Shown piece by piece: positions 1-7,673 of a stretch of DNA of 10,485 bases. The translations under genes were made by a program, and so were the position numbers. The stretch comes from Desulfobulbaceae bacterium (GTDB lineage Bacteria; Desulfobacterota; Desulfobulbia; Desulfobulbales; Desulfurivibrionaceae). The notes below the pieces were generated by a model. The model was not told where the DNA came from. It saw nothing but the letters and a program-made list of their open reading frames with translations, and made no database searches. The stretch lies in contig DOZO01000026.1 in the NCBI GenBank assembly GCA_003517965.1, forward strand, positions 76,284 through 86,768, in the 5' to 3' direction. Numbering within the stretch: position 1 is the first letter of the stretch; each line of letters opens with the position of its first letter.

Positions 1-161
1 ACCTCTTCCTCGCATCTGCGGCATTGCTGAACGTTTACTTTTCAGTGATTGAGTTGCGTTTTTTTGTTCTTGGTGAATAATTACGAAAAAAGCTCGGGTT
101 GACCATCTTCTTATGAGGATTGCTCCAGAAAAACAGGGGCAAAAGCGGCTGGGGAAATGTA

Positions 162-190
162 TTGACAGGCAAAAAAAATTCGATTAGAAC
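162..190 (+). promoter_or_regulatory. sigma70-like promoter of the ATP synthase operon
   Basis: A perfect TTGACA -35 box at 162-167 is followed by a 17-base spacer containing an A-run and a TAGAAC -10 box at 185-190 (4 of 6 consensus bases). Transcription would start near base 197, giving a leader of about 84 bases before the b' gene. It is the best promoter match upstream of the operon. It rests on sequence match only. Confidence 0.55.
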
Positions 191-280
191 CGTTCAATTG
201 TTAATGAATCGGGGTTCATTTCGTGTGTATATATCAAGACTTTTTAACATATTGACTGTAAAGAAAAACGGGGGCCAGTA

Positions 281-706
281 ATGATTACCATCGACCTGAC
301 CATGCTCATTCAGATTGCCAATATGCTCTTGCTTATTGTTGTTTTGAATGCAGTCTTGTACAAACCGATCCGGGCAATTATCGAAGAGAGACAGAAAAAG
401 ATAACCGGTCTGGATGAGGGGATTGATCAATATAAAAAGAACTCTTTGTTGCGTCTGGATGAGTTTGCCCAGAAAATGAAGGCTGCCAGGATCAGGGCTA
501 AAAAAGAATACGAGGCGGCCAGAAATGCGGCCCTTGCCGAAAGCACGGAAAAACTGGCTGGTATCCGCAAAGAGGTTGAAGAGCAGAAAATCGGCCAGCT
601 CGCCGATATTGAAAAGCAGTTTGCTGTAGCCCAGTCTGAATTGCAGAGCCAGGTTGCTGGTTTTGCCAGCGAGATGGCGGGCAAGGTTTTGGGGAGGGCG
701 CTGTAA
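281..706 (+). CDS. atpF2: F-type ATP synthase subunit b' (peripheral stalk)
   Basis: This 141-residue protein is a b-type stalk subunit of the F0 sector. It would pair with the b subunit from the next gene to form the peripheral stalk that holds F1 against rotation. One hydrophobic helix spans about residues 8-27, followed directly by the basic, conserved-looking YKPIR segment. The rest is a charged, Ala/Glu/Lys-rich helix typical of the right-handed coiled coil of b subunits. It lacks a signal peptide, unlike its neighbour, and its short N-terminus and first position in the cluster fit b'. A G-rich ribosome binding site (about 268-273) precedes the ATG. The stop codon is followed immediately by the ATG of atpF with no gap, so translation is probably coupled. 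The only doubt is the label b' versus b. Confidence 0.93.
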   Translation: MITIDLTMLIQIANMLLLIVVLNAVLYKPIRAIIEERQKKITGLDEGIDQYKKNSLLRLDEFAQKMKAARIRAKKEYEAARNAALAESTEKLAGIRKEVEEQKIGQLADIEKQFAVAQSELQSQVAGFASEMAGKVLGRAL

Positions 707-1294
707 ATGAAGAATTCATTCTGGAAAAAAACCGGTGCTGCCGCCTTGCTGGCGCTTATGATGTTGAGCCTTGCGGTTGCGGCCCATGCTTCGGGAGATG
801 TTGCCATTCCCAGAGAGAAGTGGATGGATCTTCTGTGGCGGACCACGAATTTTGCCGGCCTGGCCTTTATTCTGATATTCTTTCTCAAGAAACCCTTTGC
901 TGACGGGCTGAATGGCCGGAGGGAGGGGATCAAGGATCAGCTTGAGGCCCTGGAGTCTCGAAAGGCTGAAGCAGAGCGGATGTACAAAGAGGCTGAAGGC
1001 AAACTTGCCAGGCTCGATGAAGAGGTTAACGCCATCATCACCGAGGCAGTTAAACAGGGTGAGGATGAGAAAGCAAAGATCATTGCTGATGCCGAGCGCA
1101 ATGCCGGGGACATCAAACGTCAGGCGGAGATGGCGGTGGCCCATGAGCTTGCTGAGGCCAAGGCCCGACTTAAGGCCGAGATTGCCGAACAAGCCGTGTT
1201 GCTGGCGGAAGAGCTGATCAAAAAGAATATTCAGCCTGCGGATCAGAGCAGGATGGTTGAGCTGTCTCTTGACAAGGTGGGGGGAATCCAGTGA
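707..1294 (+). CDS. atpF: F-type ATP synthase subunit b, with N-terminal signal-like segment
   Basis: This 195-residue protein is the second peripheral-stalk subunit of the F0 sector. It has two hydrophobic stretches. Residues about 10-27 look like a signal peptide: Lys before, Ala/Leu-rich core, and AHA just before a polar region at residue 29. Residues about 48-61 are the expected b membrane anchor, followed by KKPFADGLNGRR. The remainder is a long charged helix rich in Ala, Glu and Lys. At 195 residues it is longer than the ~156 of the E. coli subunit, and the extra length is mostly the N-terminal segment. Its start abuts the b' stop codon, and its own TGA overlaps the GTG start of atpH. 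Such extended b subunits are known from sulfate- and metal-reducing deltaproteobacteria. Cleavage of the signal is inferred, not shown. Confidence 0.94.
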   Translation: MKNSFWKKTGAAALLALMMLSLAVAAHASGDVAIPREKWMDLLWRTTNFAGLAFILIFFLKKPFADGLNGRREGIKDQLEALESRKAEAERMYKEAEGKLARLDEEVNAIITEAVKQGEDEKAKIIADAERNAGDIKRQAEMAVAHELAEAKARLKAEIAEQAVLLAEELIKKNIQPADQSRMVELSLDKVGGIQ

Positions 1295-1836
1295 AGAATA
1301 CAGTGTTAGCCAAACGATATGCCAAGGCATTATTTGCGGTGGGTAAGGAAGGTAATTCTTTTGCTGATTTCACCAAGACCCTCAATGAAATGGCAGAGCT
1401 CTTTGTCGGGATGCCGGAAGTGGCGGATGCCCTGACCAACCCGTTGTATCCGGTTGAGGCGCGGGAGAAGGTTATGGAGCATCTTCTTGCCTCCATGCAG
1501 GTGTCTCAGGTTCTGGGTAATTTTTTCAAGCTGCTGGTGCAGAAAAAACGGGCGAATATCCTGCCTGCCATCGCCACGGTATTTCAGGCGATGGTTGACG
1601 CGGATAACAATATGTGTCAGGGAACGGTGGTATCGGCCATGGAGCTGACCCCCGAACTTACGGCAAAGGTAAAGGCCACACTGGAAAAAATAACCGGTAA
1701 GCAGGTTGTCCTTACGGCCCAGGTCGATCCGTCCATCATTGGCGGGATTGTGGCCAAGGTCGGTGATCTGGTGCTCGATGGAAGCATCAAGTCACAGCTG
1801 GCTGGTTTAAAAGAATCCATTAAGGGGAGTGTATAA
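1291..1836 (+). CDS. atpH: F-type ATP synthase subunit delta (OSCP homologue)
   Basis: This 181-residue protein links the top of the F1 head to the b/b' stalk. The N-terminal LAKRYAKALF segment (residues 6-15) is the family signature of the helical domain. The C-terminal segment around residues 148-170 (IIGGIVAKVGD, then LDGSIKSQL) is the second conserved OSCP/delta signature. The length is normal for the family. The start is a GTG at 1291-1293 that overlaps the TGA of atpF (GTGA), so its translation is coupled to the upstream gene. No other in-frame start lies closer to the conserved N-terminus. Confidence 0.95.
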   Translation: MKNTVLAKRYAKALFAVGKEGNSFADFTKTLNEMAELFVGMPEVADALTNPLYPVEAREKVMEHLLASMQVSQVLGNFFKLLVQKKRANILPAIATVFQAMVDADNNMCQGTVVSAMELTPELTAKVKATLEKITGKQVVLTAQVDPSIIGGIVAKVGDLVLDGSIKSQLAGLKESIKGSV

Positions 1837-1841
1837 GACAA

Positions 1842-3365
1842 ATGCAGATCAAAGCCGAAGAGATCAGTCAAATCATCAAGGGGCAGATCAAGGATTACGA
1901 AAGTAAAGTTGATCTGAGTGAAACCGGCACCGTAATTTCCGTTGGTGACGGTATCGCTCGTGTGTACGGGGTTGAGAAGTGCATGGCCATGGAGCTGCTG
2001 GAGTTTCCCAGCGGCATCCTCGGCATCGCCTTGAACCTGGAAGCGGATAATGTTGGTTGCGCGCTTCTTGGTGATGTGAGAAAGATCAAGGAAGGCGATA
2101 CCGTAAAACGTACCGGTCGTATCGCCGAGGTTCCGGTTGGCCCAGAAATGGAAGGCCGCGTCGTTGATGGCGTGGGCAACCCCATTGATGGTCAGGGCTC
2201 GCTTAATGCCAAGCACAGCTCCAAGATCGAGGTGGTGGCCCCTGGGGTTATCGCCAGAAAATCTGTGCATGAGCCCTGCTATACCGGCGCCAAGGCAGTT
2301 GATGCCATGACCCCGGTTGGTCGCGGCCAGCGCGAGTTGGTCATTGGCGATCGACAGATCGGCAAGACTGCTCTCTGTGTTGACGCGATTATCGCCCAGA
2401 AATACACCGATGTGCATTGTATCTATGTGGCCATCGGTCAGAAGAAATCTACGGTGGCCCTGGTTGTTGAGGCGCTTCGTAAGCATGGCGCCATGGAATA
2501 CACCACCGTGGTAGCAGCCTGCGCTTCCGATCCGGCGCCGATGCAATATGTCGCGGCCTTTGCCGGTTGCGCCATGGGCGAGTATTTCCGTGATAATGGC
2601 CAGCACGCCTTGATCATCTATGACGATCTTTCCAAGCAGGCGGTCTCCTATCGTGAGTTGTCCCTGCTTCTTCGTCGTCCGCCCGGACGTGAGGCATACC
2701 CCGGTGACATCTTCTTCAATCACTCTCGTCTGCTGGAGCGTTCCTGTAAGCTCAATGACGAGTTGGGCGCTGGCTCTCTAACGGCTCTGCCTATAATCGA
2801 GACTCAGGCTGGTGACGTTTCCGCCTTTATTCCGACCAACGTTATCTCGATTACCGATGGCCAGGTATACCTTGAGCCCAACCTGTTTTTCGCTGGTGTT
2901 CGTCCCGCGATCAACGTCGGTCTTTCCGTATCCCGGGTAGGTGGTGCGGCTCAGGTTAAAGCCATGAAGCAGGTGGCCGGCACCCTTCGTCTGGATCTGG
3001 CTCAGTATCGCGAGCTTGCCGCCTTTGCCGGTTTTGGTTCCGATCTTGATGCCGCCACCCAGGCCCAGTTGACTCGTGGCGCGCGTCTGGTTGAGATTTT
3101 AAAGCAGCCCCAGTATCGACCGCTGCCCATGGAAAAACAGATCTGCATCCTCTTTGCCGGAACCCGCGGCTATCTTGACACCCTGCCCATTGATACCCTG
3201 GCTGAATATGAGCAACAGCTTTATGCCCATATCGAAAAGAATCAGCCGAGCATCTATGATGATCTGAAAGAGAAACAGGCCATTGATGCCGCCCTGGAAG
3301 AGAAGATCAGGACGACTCTGCAGGCTTTCGGGGAATCTTTCAAGGCTGCCAAGGGCCTTAAATAG
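1842..3365 (+). CDS. atpA: F-type ATP synthase subunit alpha
   Basis: This 507-residue protein is the non-catalytic nucleotide-binding subunit of the F1 hexamer. From N to C it shows the beta-barrel domain (to about residue 95), the nucleotide-binding domain with a P-loop at residues 169-176, the alpha signature PAINVGLSVSRVGG including the arginine finger Arg365, and a C-terminal helical domain. The P-loop reads GDRQIGKT: the usual Thr before GKT is replaced by Ile173, while the essential Lys175 and Thr176 are kept. The IYDDLSKQA Walker B region and the RRPPGREAYPGD segment are intact, so the protein should be functional. A GGGGAG ribosome binding site lies at the end of atpH, and the gap to atpH is only 5 bases. 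Length and domain layout are typical. Confidence 0.98.
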   Translation: MQIKAEEISQIIKGQIKDYESKVDLSETGTVISVGDGIARVYGVEKCMAMELLEFPSGILGIALNLEADNVGCALLGDVRKIKEGDTVKRTGRIAEVPVGPEMEGRVVDGVGNPIDGQGSLNAKHSSKIEVVAPGVIARKSVHEPCYTGAKAVDAMTPVGRGQRELVIGDRQIGKTALCVDAIIAQKYTDVHCIYVAIGQKKSTVALVVEALRKHGAMEYTTVVAACASDPAPMQYVAAFAGCAMGEYFRDNGQHALIIYDDLSKQAVSYRELSLLLRRPPGREAYPGDIFFNHSRLLERSCKLNDELGAGSLTALPIIETQAGDVSAFIPTNVISITDGQVYLEPNLFFAGVRPAINVGLSVSRVGGAAQVKAMKQVAGTLRLDLAQYRELAAFAGFGSDLDAATQAQLTRGARLVEILKQPQYRPLPMEKQICILFAGTRGYLDTLPIDTLAEYEQQLYAHIEKNQPSIYDDLKEKQAIDAALEEKIRTTLQAFGESFKAAKGLK

Positions 3366-3379
3366 GGGGGTAAGGTCTC

Positions 3380-4249
3380 ATGCCGAGCCTGAAAGATGTA
3401 AAAACAAAGATTGGTGGGGTAAAGAAAACTGCCCAGATCACCAAGGCCATGAATATGGTTGCCGCGGCCAAGCTTCGTGGGGCGCAGCAGAAGATGGAAG
3501 ATTTTCGTTCCTATGCTGAGAAGTTCAACGCGGCCATGGGAAATCTTTCTTCGGCCATGGATTCCGGGGCTTTTCCACTTATGGAGAAGCGTGAGGTCAA
3601 GACCGTAGAGATTCTGGTGGTTACCTCTGATCGTGGTCTGTGCGGTAGTTTTAACGCCCATATCATGAAGATGACCGACAGGCTCATCGCCAGTCTTGAG
3701 GCGCAGGGCAAGAAGGTTTCCTTAGTGTGTGTCGGCAAGAAAAGCATCAGCTATTTTCGGAAAACCGGCAAGGTTAGGCAGCGTTACCCCGACCTGATGG
3801 GTACCTTCCAAATGTTTAATGCCAGGGCAATTGCCCAGGAGCTGGCCGCAAATTTTCTGGCTGGGGACAGCGATGAAGTTCGCATCGTCTATGGGAAATT
3901 CAAGAGTGTTGCCGTGCAACGCCCGGCTGAGCAGATGTTTTTGCCTATTCAGCCCTCTGAGGTGTCAGCCGCAACACCTTCTGCGGCTGCTGGTTCCTAT
4001 ATCTATGAGCCGAGCACTGAAGAAATCATGGAAGTGCTTTTGCCGCTTTACATGAATGTCATGGTCTATCATGCCATGCTTGAAGTCAGCGCCAGCGAGC
4101 ACGCCGCCCGGATGAGCGCCATGGATAACGCTACCAACGCCTGTAAGGATATCATCCATAGCCTGACCTTGATTTACAACAAGGCCCGGCAGGCTGGCAT
4201 CACCGCTGAATTGATGGATATTGTCGGTGGCGCCGAGGCGTTGAAGTAA
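3380..4249 (+). CDS. atpG: F-type ATP synthase subunit gamma
   Basis: This 289-residue protein is the central rotor shaft of F1. The N-terminal helix has the expected KTAQITKAMNMVAAAKLR segment (about residues 16-33). The middle Rossmann-like domain has SDRGLCGSFN at about residues 83-92. The C-terminal helix has the conserved SEHAARMSAMDNAT stretch near residue 240 and ends at GGAEALK, matching the usual C-terminus. The start is chosen from the strong G-rich, purine-rich site (3364-3375) placed just before the ATG and from the canonical MPSLKDVKTKI opening. It follows atpA by 14 bases. There is no sign of the chloroplast-type redox insert. Confidence 0.97.
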   Translation: MPSLKDVKTKIGGVKKTAQITKAMNMVAAAKLRGAQQKMEDFRSYAEKFNAAMGNLSSAMDSGAFPLMEKREVKTVEILVVTSDRGLCGSFNAHIMKMTDRLIASLEAQGKKVSLVCVGKKSISYFRKTGKVRQRYPDLMGTFQMFNARAIAQELAANFLAGDSDEVRIVYGKFKSVAVQRPAEQMFLPIQPSEVSAATPSAAAGSYIYEPSTEEIMEVLLPLYMNVMVYHAMLEVSASEHAARMSAMDNATNACKDIIHSLTLIYNKARQAGITAELMDIVGGAEALK

Positions 4250-4255
4250 CCCAAG

Positions 4256-4277
4256 GGAAATCAGGCTGATAATTTCC
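4256..4277 (+). other. intercistronic hairpin between atpG and atpD
   Basis: The arms GGAAAT (4256-4261) and ATTTCC (4272-4277) form a 6-bp stem around a 10-base loop that can pair further internally (TCA with TGA). No T-run follows, so it is not a terminator. It sits in the longest gap within the operon, 74 bases, just upstream of the beta gene. An mRNA-processing or stability role is a guess. Confidence 0.3.
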
Positions 4278-4307
4278 AGCTGTCATAAAATGGTTAATGT
4301 ACATAGC

Positions 4308-4315
4308 TGAGGAGG
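4308..4315 (+). promoter_or_regulatory. Shine-Dalgarno sequence that sets the atpD start
   Basis: TGAGGAGG is a near-perfect anti-16S match ending 8 bases before the ATG at 4324. It lies inside the 9-codon in-frame extension that would begin at 4297, so the shorter start is the real one. Confidence 0.85.
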
Positions 4316-4323
4316 CTTTTCTA

Positions 4324-5745
4324 ATGAGTGAAGCAAGAGTTGGTAAAATTGTTCAGGTTATCGGACCTGTTGTTGACGTTGAGTTTGAGCCGGATAATCT
4401 GCCAGAGATCATGAATGCCCTGCTGGTCAACAACAAGGGGATCAGTGACGTGGAAGGCAATCTGGTAATCGAGGTTGCCCAGCATCTTGGCGACAACGTG
4501 GTTCGCTGTGTTGCCATGGATCAAACCGATGGTCTGGTTCGTGGCCAGGCTTGCACGGATACCGGCAAGCCCATTGAGATTCCCTGCGGTGCTCCGGCGC
4601 TGGGTCGGATCATGAACGTGGTAGGGCGTCCAGTTGACGGCCTGGGGCCCATTGCCTCCGACAAGATGCGCGCCATTCACCGTCTTGCTCCTGCTTTTAC
4701 TGATCAATCTACCGAGGTGCATGTTCTGGAAACCGGCATCAAGGTTATTGACCTGCTGGTTCCCTTCCCCCGCGGCGGCAAGATGGGCCTGTTTGGCGGC
4801 GCTGGTTGCGGCAAGACCGTTATCATGATGGAGATGGTTAACAACATCGCCATGCATCATGGCGGTATCTCGGTATTTTGCGGGGTTGGCGAACGGACCA
4901 GAGAAGGAAATGATCTCTATCACGAGATGAAAGAATCCGGCGTTCTCCCTAAAGCTGCCCTGGTTTACGGGCAGATGACCGAGCCGCCGGGAGCCCGCTC
5001 CCGTGTTGCCTTGACCGGCTTGTCTGCGGCAGAGTACTTCCGGGATGAGGAAGGCCAGGATGTGCTTCTCTTCGTTGATAATATCTTCCGTTTCACCCAG
5101 GCTGGCGCCGAGGTTTCCGCGCTTCTTGGCCGTATTCCTTCGGCGGTTGGTTATCAACCCACCCTGGCTACCGATCTTGGTGCCCTGCAGGAGCGGATTA
5201 CCTCCACCAACAAGGGTTCCATCACCGCGGTACAGTGCGTTTATGTGCCGGCCGACGATCTGACCGATCCGGCTCCGGCCACTACCTTTGCCCATCTGGA
5301 TGGAACAGTTGTTCTTTCCCGGCAGATCGCTGAACTTGGCATCTATCCGGCTGTTGATCCCCTGGATTCCACCTCCCGGATTCTCGACCCTAATGTTTTG
5401 GGGGATGAGCATTATCTGGTAGCCCGTGGCGTGCAGACCAGCCTCCAGAAATACAAGGACTTGCAGGATATTATCGCTATTCTGGGGATGGATGAGCTGT
5501 CCGAAGAAGATCAGACCCTGGTTACCCGGGCCCGTAAGATCCAGCGTTTTCTCTCTCAGCCTTTCACCGTTGCCGAAACCTTTACCGGTATGGCCGGCAA
5601 GTATGTCAAGGTTGCCGATACAGTGCGCGGGTTTAAAGAGATCCTGGAGGGCAAGCATGACGAACTGCCCGAGATTGCTTTTTACATGGTCGGCAGCATT
5701 GAAGAGGCGGTTGAAAAAGCCAATAAAGAAAAGGCTACTGCTTAG
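4324..5745 (+). CDS. atpD: F-type ATP synthase subunit beta (catalytic)
   Basis: This 473-residue protein is the catalytic subunit of F1, making or hydrolysing ATP at three sites. With the start at 4324 it begins MSEARVGKIVQVIGPVVDVEF, the classic beta opening. An upstream in-frame ATG at 4297 would add nine unconserved residues and place the ribosome binding site inside the gene. The P-loop is GGAGCGKT at residues 158-165, with Lys164 and Thr165. The catalytic Glu190 sits in GVGERTREGNDLY, the Walker B Asp252 in LLFVDNIFRF, and the DELSEED motif at 390-396 is intact. Two residues are unusual: Cys162 replaces the common Val in the P-loop, and Cys186 replaces the common Ala four residues before the catalytic Glu. 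All core catalytic residues remain, so activity is expected. Confidence 0.98.
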   Translation: MSEARVGKIVQVIGPVVDVEFEPDNLPEIMNALLVNNKGISDVEGNLVIEVAQHLGDNVVRCVAMDQTDGLVRGQACTDTGKPIEIPCGAPALGRIMNVVGRPVDGLGPIASDKMRAIHRLAPAFTDQSTEVHVLETGIKVIDLLVPFPRGGKMGLFGGAGCGKTVIMMEMVNNIAMHHGGISVFCGVGERTREGNDLYHEMKESGVLPKAALVYGQMTEPPGARSRVALTGLSAAEYFRDEEGQDVLLFVDNIFRFTQAGAEVSALLGRIPSAVGYQPTLATDLGALQERITSTNKGSITAVQCVYVPADDLTDPAPATTFAHLDGTVVLSRQIAELGIYPAVDPLDSTSRILDPNVLGDEHYLVARGVQTSLQKYKDLQDIIAILGMDELSEEDQTLVTRARKIQRFLSQPFTVAETFTGMAGKYVKVADTVRGFKEILEGKHDELPEIAFYMVGSIEEAVEKANKEKATA

Positions 5746-5761
5746 GAATTGAGGGTTACCC

Positions 5762-6184
5762 ATGGCTGAAAAATTAAAGTTGGAAGTGGTAACTCCCAAA
5801 GGGGCCGTAGTGAGTCAGGAGGTTGACATTGTCACCGCGCCTGGCTATGGCGGTGAATTTGGGGTGTTGGCCAATCATGCGCCATTTCTGAGTACGATCA
5901 AGACTGGTGTCCTGACCTACAAGACTGGCACGCAGGAAGAAACCTTGATGGTGAGTGGTGGTTTTTGTGAAGTGTCTAATAATAAGTTGACCTTTCTTGT
6001 TGAATCGGCGGAGCGGGGCGCAGATATTGATGTTGATCGCGCGATGCGGTCTAAGGAGCGGGCAGAAAAACGGCTGGCTCAAGCGCAGGCTCAGAAGGAA
6101 AATTTTAATCGAACCAGAGCTGAAGCTGCTTTGCAGAGGGCCTTGAGTCGTCTTAAGGTTGCTGAGAGGGGTAAGGCCTCCTGA
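5762..6184 (+). CDS. atpC: F-type ATP synthase subunit epsilon
   Basis: This 140-residue protein sits at the base of the central stalk and inhibits ATP hydrolysis in many bacteria. The N-terminal beta-sandwich has the conserved LEVVTPKGAV opening and the GEFGVLANHAPFLSTIKTG segment (about residues 31-49). The C-terminal part (about 88-136) is the two-helix hairpin, rich in Arg, Ala and Glu. The length is normal for the family. A GAGGG site about 8 bases upstream supports the ATG at 5762, and the gap to atpD is 16 bases. It is the last gene of the operon, and the terminator follows 22 bases after the stop. Confidence 0.96.
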   Translation: MAEKLKLEVVTPKGAVVSQEVDIVTAPGYGGEFGVLANHAPFLSTIKTGVLTYKTGTQEETLMVSGGFCEVSNNKLTFLVESAERGADIDVDRAMRSKERAEKRLAQAQAQKENFNRTRAEAALQRALSRLKVAERGKAS

Positions 6185-6206
6185 AAAAATGGTAGATAAT
6201 GGTAAT

Positions 6207-6239
6207 AAAAAAGCCGCTCGGTAACGAGCGGCTTTTTTT
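6207..6239 (+). terminator. intrinsic terminator of the atp operon
   Basis: A perfect 8-bp GC-rich stem, GCCGCTCG (6213-6220) with CGAGCGGC (6225-6232), closes a GTAA tetraloop. A-run before and T7 after extend the stem by A-T pairs. It lies directly behind the epsilon gene. The flanking A-run could also let it work from the opposite strand. Confidence 0.95.
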
Positions 6240-6577
6240 ATTTGAGGCGCCAAGGGAAGAGGAAAGATAGCACAAAACAACGAATGGAAATGGATCGTTT
6301 TTTTGAGATGATGCGTAATGTAACAGCCATGTTTCAGAGAGGAACAGTTTTTCCTTGACAGCACTTTTTCAGAGCAGTAAGCATACCGAAAATTTTGTAA
6401 GCGATCATAGTGCTGGTTGATTTTTTAGGGGCCGTTAAGAAATAACCCTTACATTTTATCCGCTTTCGGTACGGCCTTTTATGCCGATCACGAAACGTCA
6501 ATGTTTCAGTTATTTTCGCATAACGGCGCATATATTTTTTTATTTTTTCCATTAAGGAAAACAGGGAGGAAGTAAGG
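6240..6577. other. 338-base intergenic region, no gene seen
   Basis: This AT-rich stretch separates the atp terminator from the TSUP gene. Reading frames on the minus strand here show no recognisable protein. It holds one possible promoter (6355-6383), two small adjacent dyads (GAAAC/GTTTC at 6492-6507 and GTTAT/ATAAC at 6509-6524) that could be operator half-sites, and the ribosome binding site GGAGGA at 6565-6570. Confidence 0.5.
6355..6383 (+). promoter_or_regulatory. possible promoter for the TSUP cassette
   Basis: A perfect TTGACA at 6355-6360 is followed after 17 bases by TAAGCA (6378-6383), a weak -10 match. It would leave a leader of roughly 190 bases before the ATG at 6578, long enough for post-transcriptional control. 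Only the -35 box is convincing. Confidence 0.3.
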
Positions 6578-7564
6578 ATGCAAGGAAACATCAAGGAAAA
6601 GGTGGGGATGCTGTTTGTCTCCCTCATGTGTGTCATCATGTTGAGCCCGGCCTGGGCTCTGGCAACGGAAGCCACGGCCATGAACCCGGTTCCGGCCATG
6701 GGTGAGGCGGATTGGTGGAAATGGCCGGTGATTCTGCTGTTCGTCACCTTTGTCATGGGCATCATCGCGGTGCTTGGCGGGGTGGGTGGCGGGGTATTGT
6801 TCGTGCCCATTATCGGCGGTTTTTTCCCGTTTCATCTTGATTTTGTGCGCGGCGCTGGTCTGCTGGTCGCCCTGTGCGGCGCCCTGGCTGCGGGTCCCGG
6901 CCTGCTGAAGGCCAATCTTGCCAGTCTGCGTCTGGCCATGCCAGTGGCGCTCATCGCCTCAACTATGGCCATTGTCGGCGCCATGGTGGGCCTGGCCCTG
7001 CCAACCCACATCGTTCAACTTTCTCTGGGCGGCACTATTCTTGGTATCGTAGCCATCATGCTCTCTGCCAAGAAATCAACGGTACCGCATGTCCCCCAGG
7101 CGGATGCGCTTTCCACCGCCCTGCGCATCACCGGTGTTTTTTATGAGCCTACCACCAAAGAAGAGATCAACTGGAAGATCCATCGCACCATTCCCGGGCT
7201 GCTGACTTTTATCATCATCGGCTTCATGGCCGGGATGTTTGGTCTGGGCGCCGGTTGGGCCAACGTGCCGGTACTGAATCTGATGATGGGCGCGCCGCTC
7301 AAGATCAGCGTGGCCACCTCCAAGTTCCTGCTCTCCATCACCGATACCTCCGCCGCCTGGATTTATCTGAACAAGGGTTGCGTGATCCCCATGATGGTAG
7401 TGCCTTCGCTCATCGGCATCATGCTGGGTTCGTTTGTCGGAGTTCGCCTGCTCAAGGTGGCCAAGCCGACCTTTATCCGCTGGATGGTTATCGTCATTCT
7501 CCTCTTTGCCGGTCTGAAGGCGGTGCAGAAGGGCTTGAGCACCATGGGTTACAACCTGTTCTAA
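6578..7564 (+). CDS. TSUP (TauE/SafE) family membrane transporter
   Basis: This 328-residue integral membrane protein belongs to the TauE/SafE/YfcA family, which exports or takes up small anions such as sulfite, sulfoacetate or other sulfur compounds. Residues 1-30 form a signal-like or first hydrophobic segment ending AWALATEA. The family's two related halves are both visible: the first has GGVGGGVLFVPII at about 67-79, and the second has GLGAGWANVPVLNLMMG at about 222-238, followed by ISVATSKFLLS. Roughly eight hydrophobic segments are present, with a polar loop at about 165-205 between the halves. The ribosome binding site GGAGGA lies 7 bases before the ATG. No terminator separates it from the next gene. 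Sulfite or another sulfur anion is a plausible substrate in a sulfur-metabolising host, but the sequence does not fix it. Confidence 0.85.
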   Translation: MQGNIKEKVGMLFVSLMCVIMLSPAWALATEATAMNPVPAMGEADWWKWPVILLFVTFVMGIIAVLGGVGGGVLFVPIIGGFFPFHLDFVRGAGLLVALCGALAAGPGLLKANLASLRLAMPVALIASTMAIVGAMVGLALPTHIVQLSLGGTILGIVAIMLSAKKSTVPHVPQADALSTALRITGVFYEPTTKEEINWKIHRTIPGLLTFIIIGFMAGMFGLGAGWANVPVLNLMMGAPLKISVATSKFLLSITDTSAAWIYLNKGCVIPMMVVPSLIGIMLGSFVGVRLLKVAKPTFIRWMVIVILLFAGLKAVQKGLSTMGYNLF

Positions 7565-7673
7565 AAACGACAACGCTTTTAAGAGCACGATTTACACTCA
7601 GAAGGCATAAGTTTCGTTTGGGCAGACAAGCTGCTCAACTCAACTAAATAGTTTATTTATGGAGGATTGTATA

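Noticed and set aside
3..80. Open frame of 25 hydrophobic residues ending in TAA at 78-80, possible 3' end of a membrane protein gene from the left
   Set aside because: Too short to recognise, and no terminator or other support; the frame could be chance in T-rich DNA.
4297..4323. Nine-codon N-terminal extension of the beta subunit
   Set aside because: The strong Shine-Dalgarno sequence lies inside it, and the conserved beta N-terminus starts at 4324.
4321..5799. 492-codon minus-strand reading frame opposite atpD
   Set aside because: It mirrors the codon structure of the beta gene, has no recognisable domain and no ribosome binding site; the same holds for the 368-codon frame at 1617-2723 opposite atpH/atpA.
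7659..7673. Upstream ATG of the small membrane protein
   Set aside because: The GGAGG ribosome binding site directly follows this ATG and fits the ATG at 7674.
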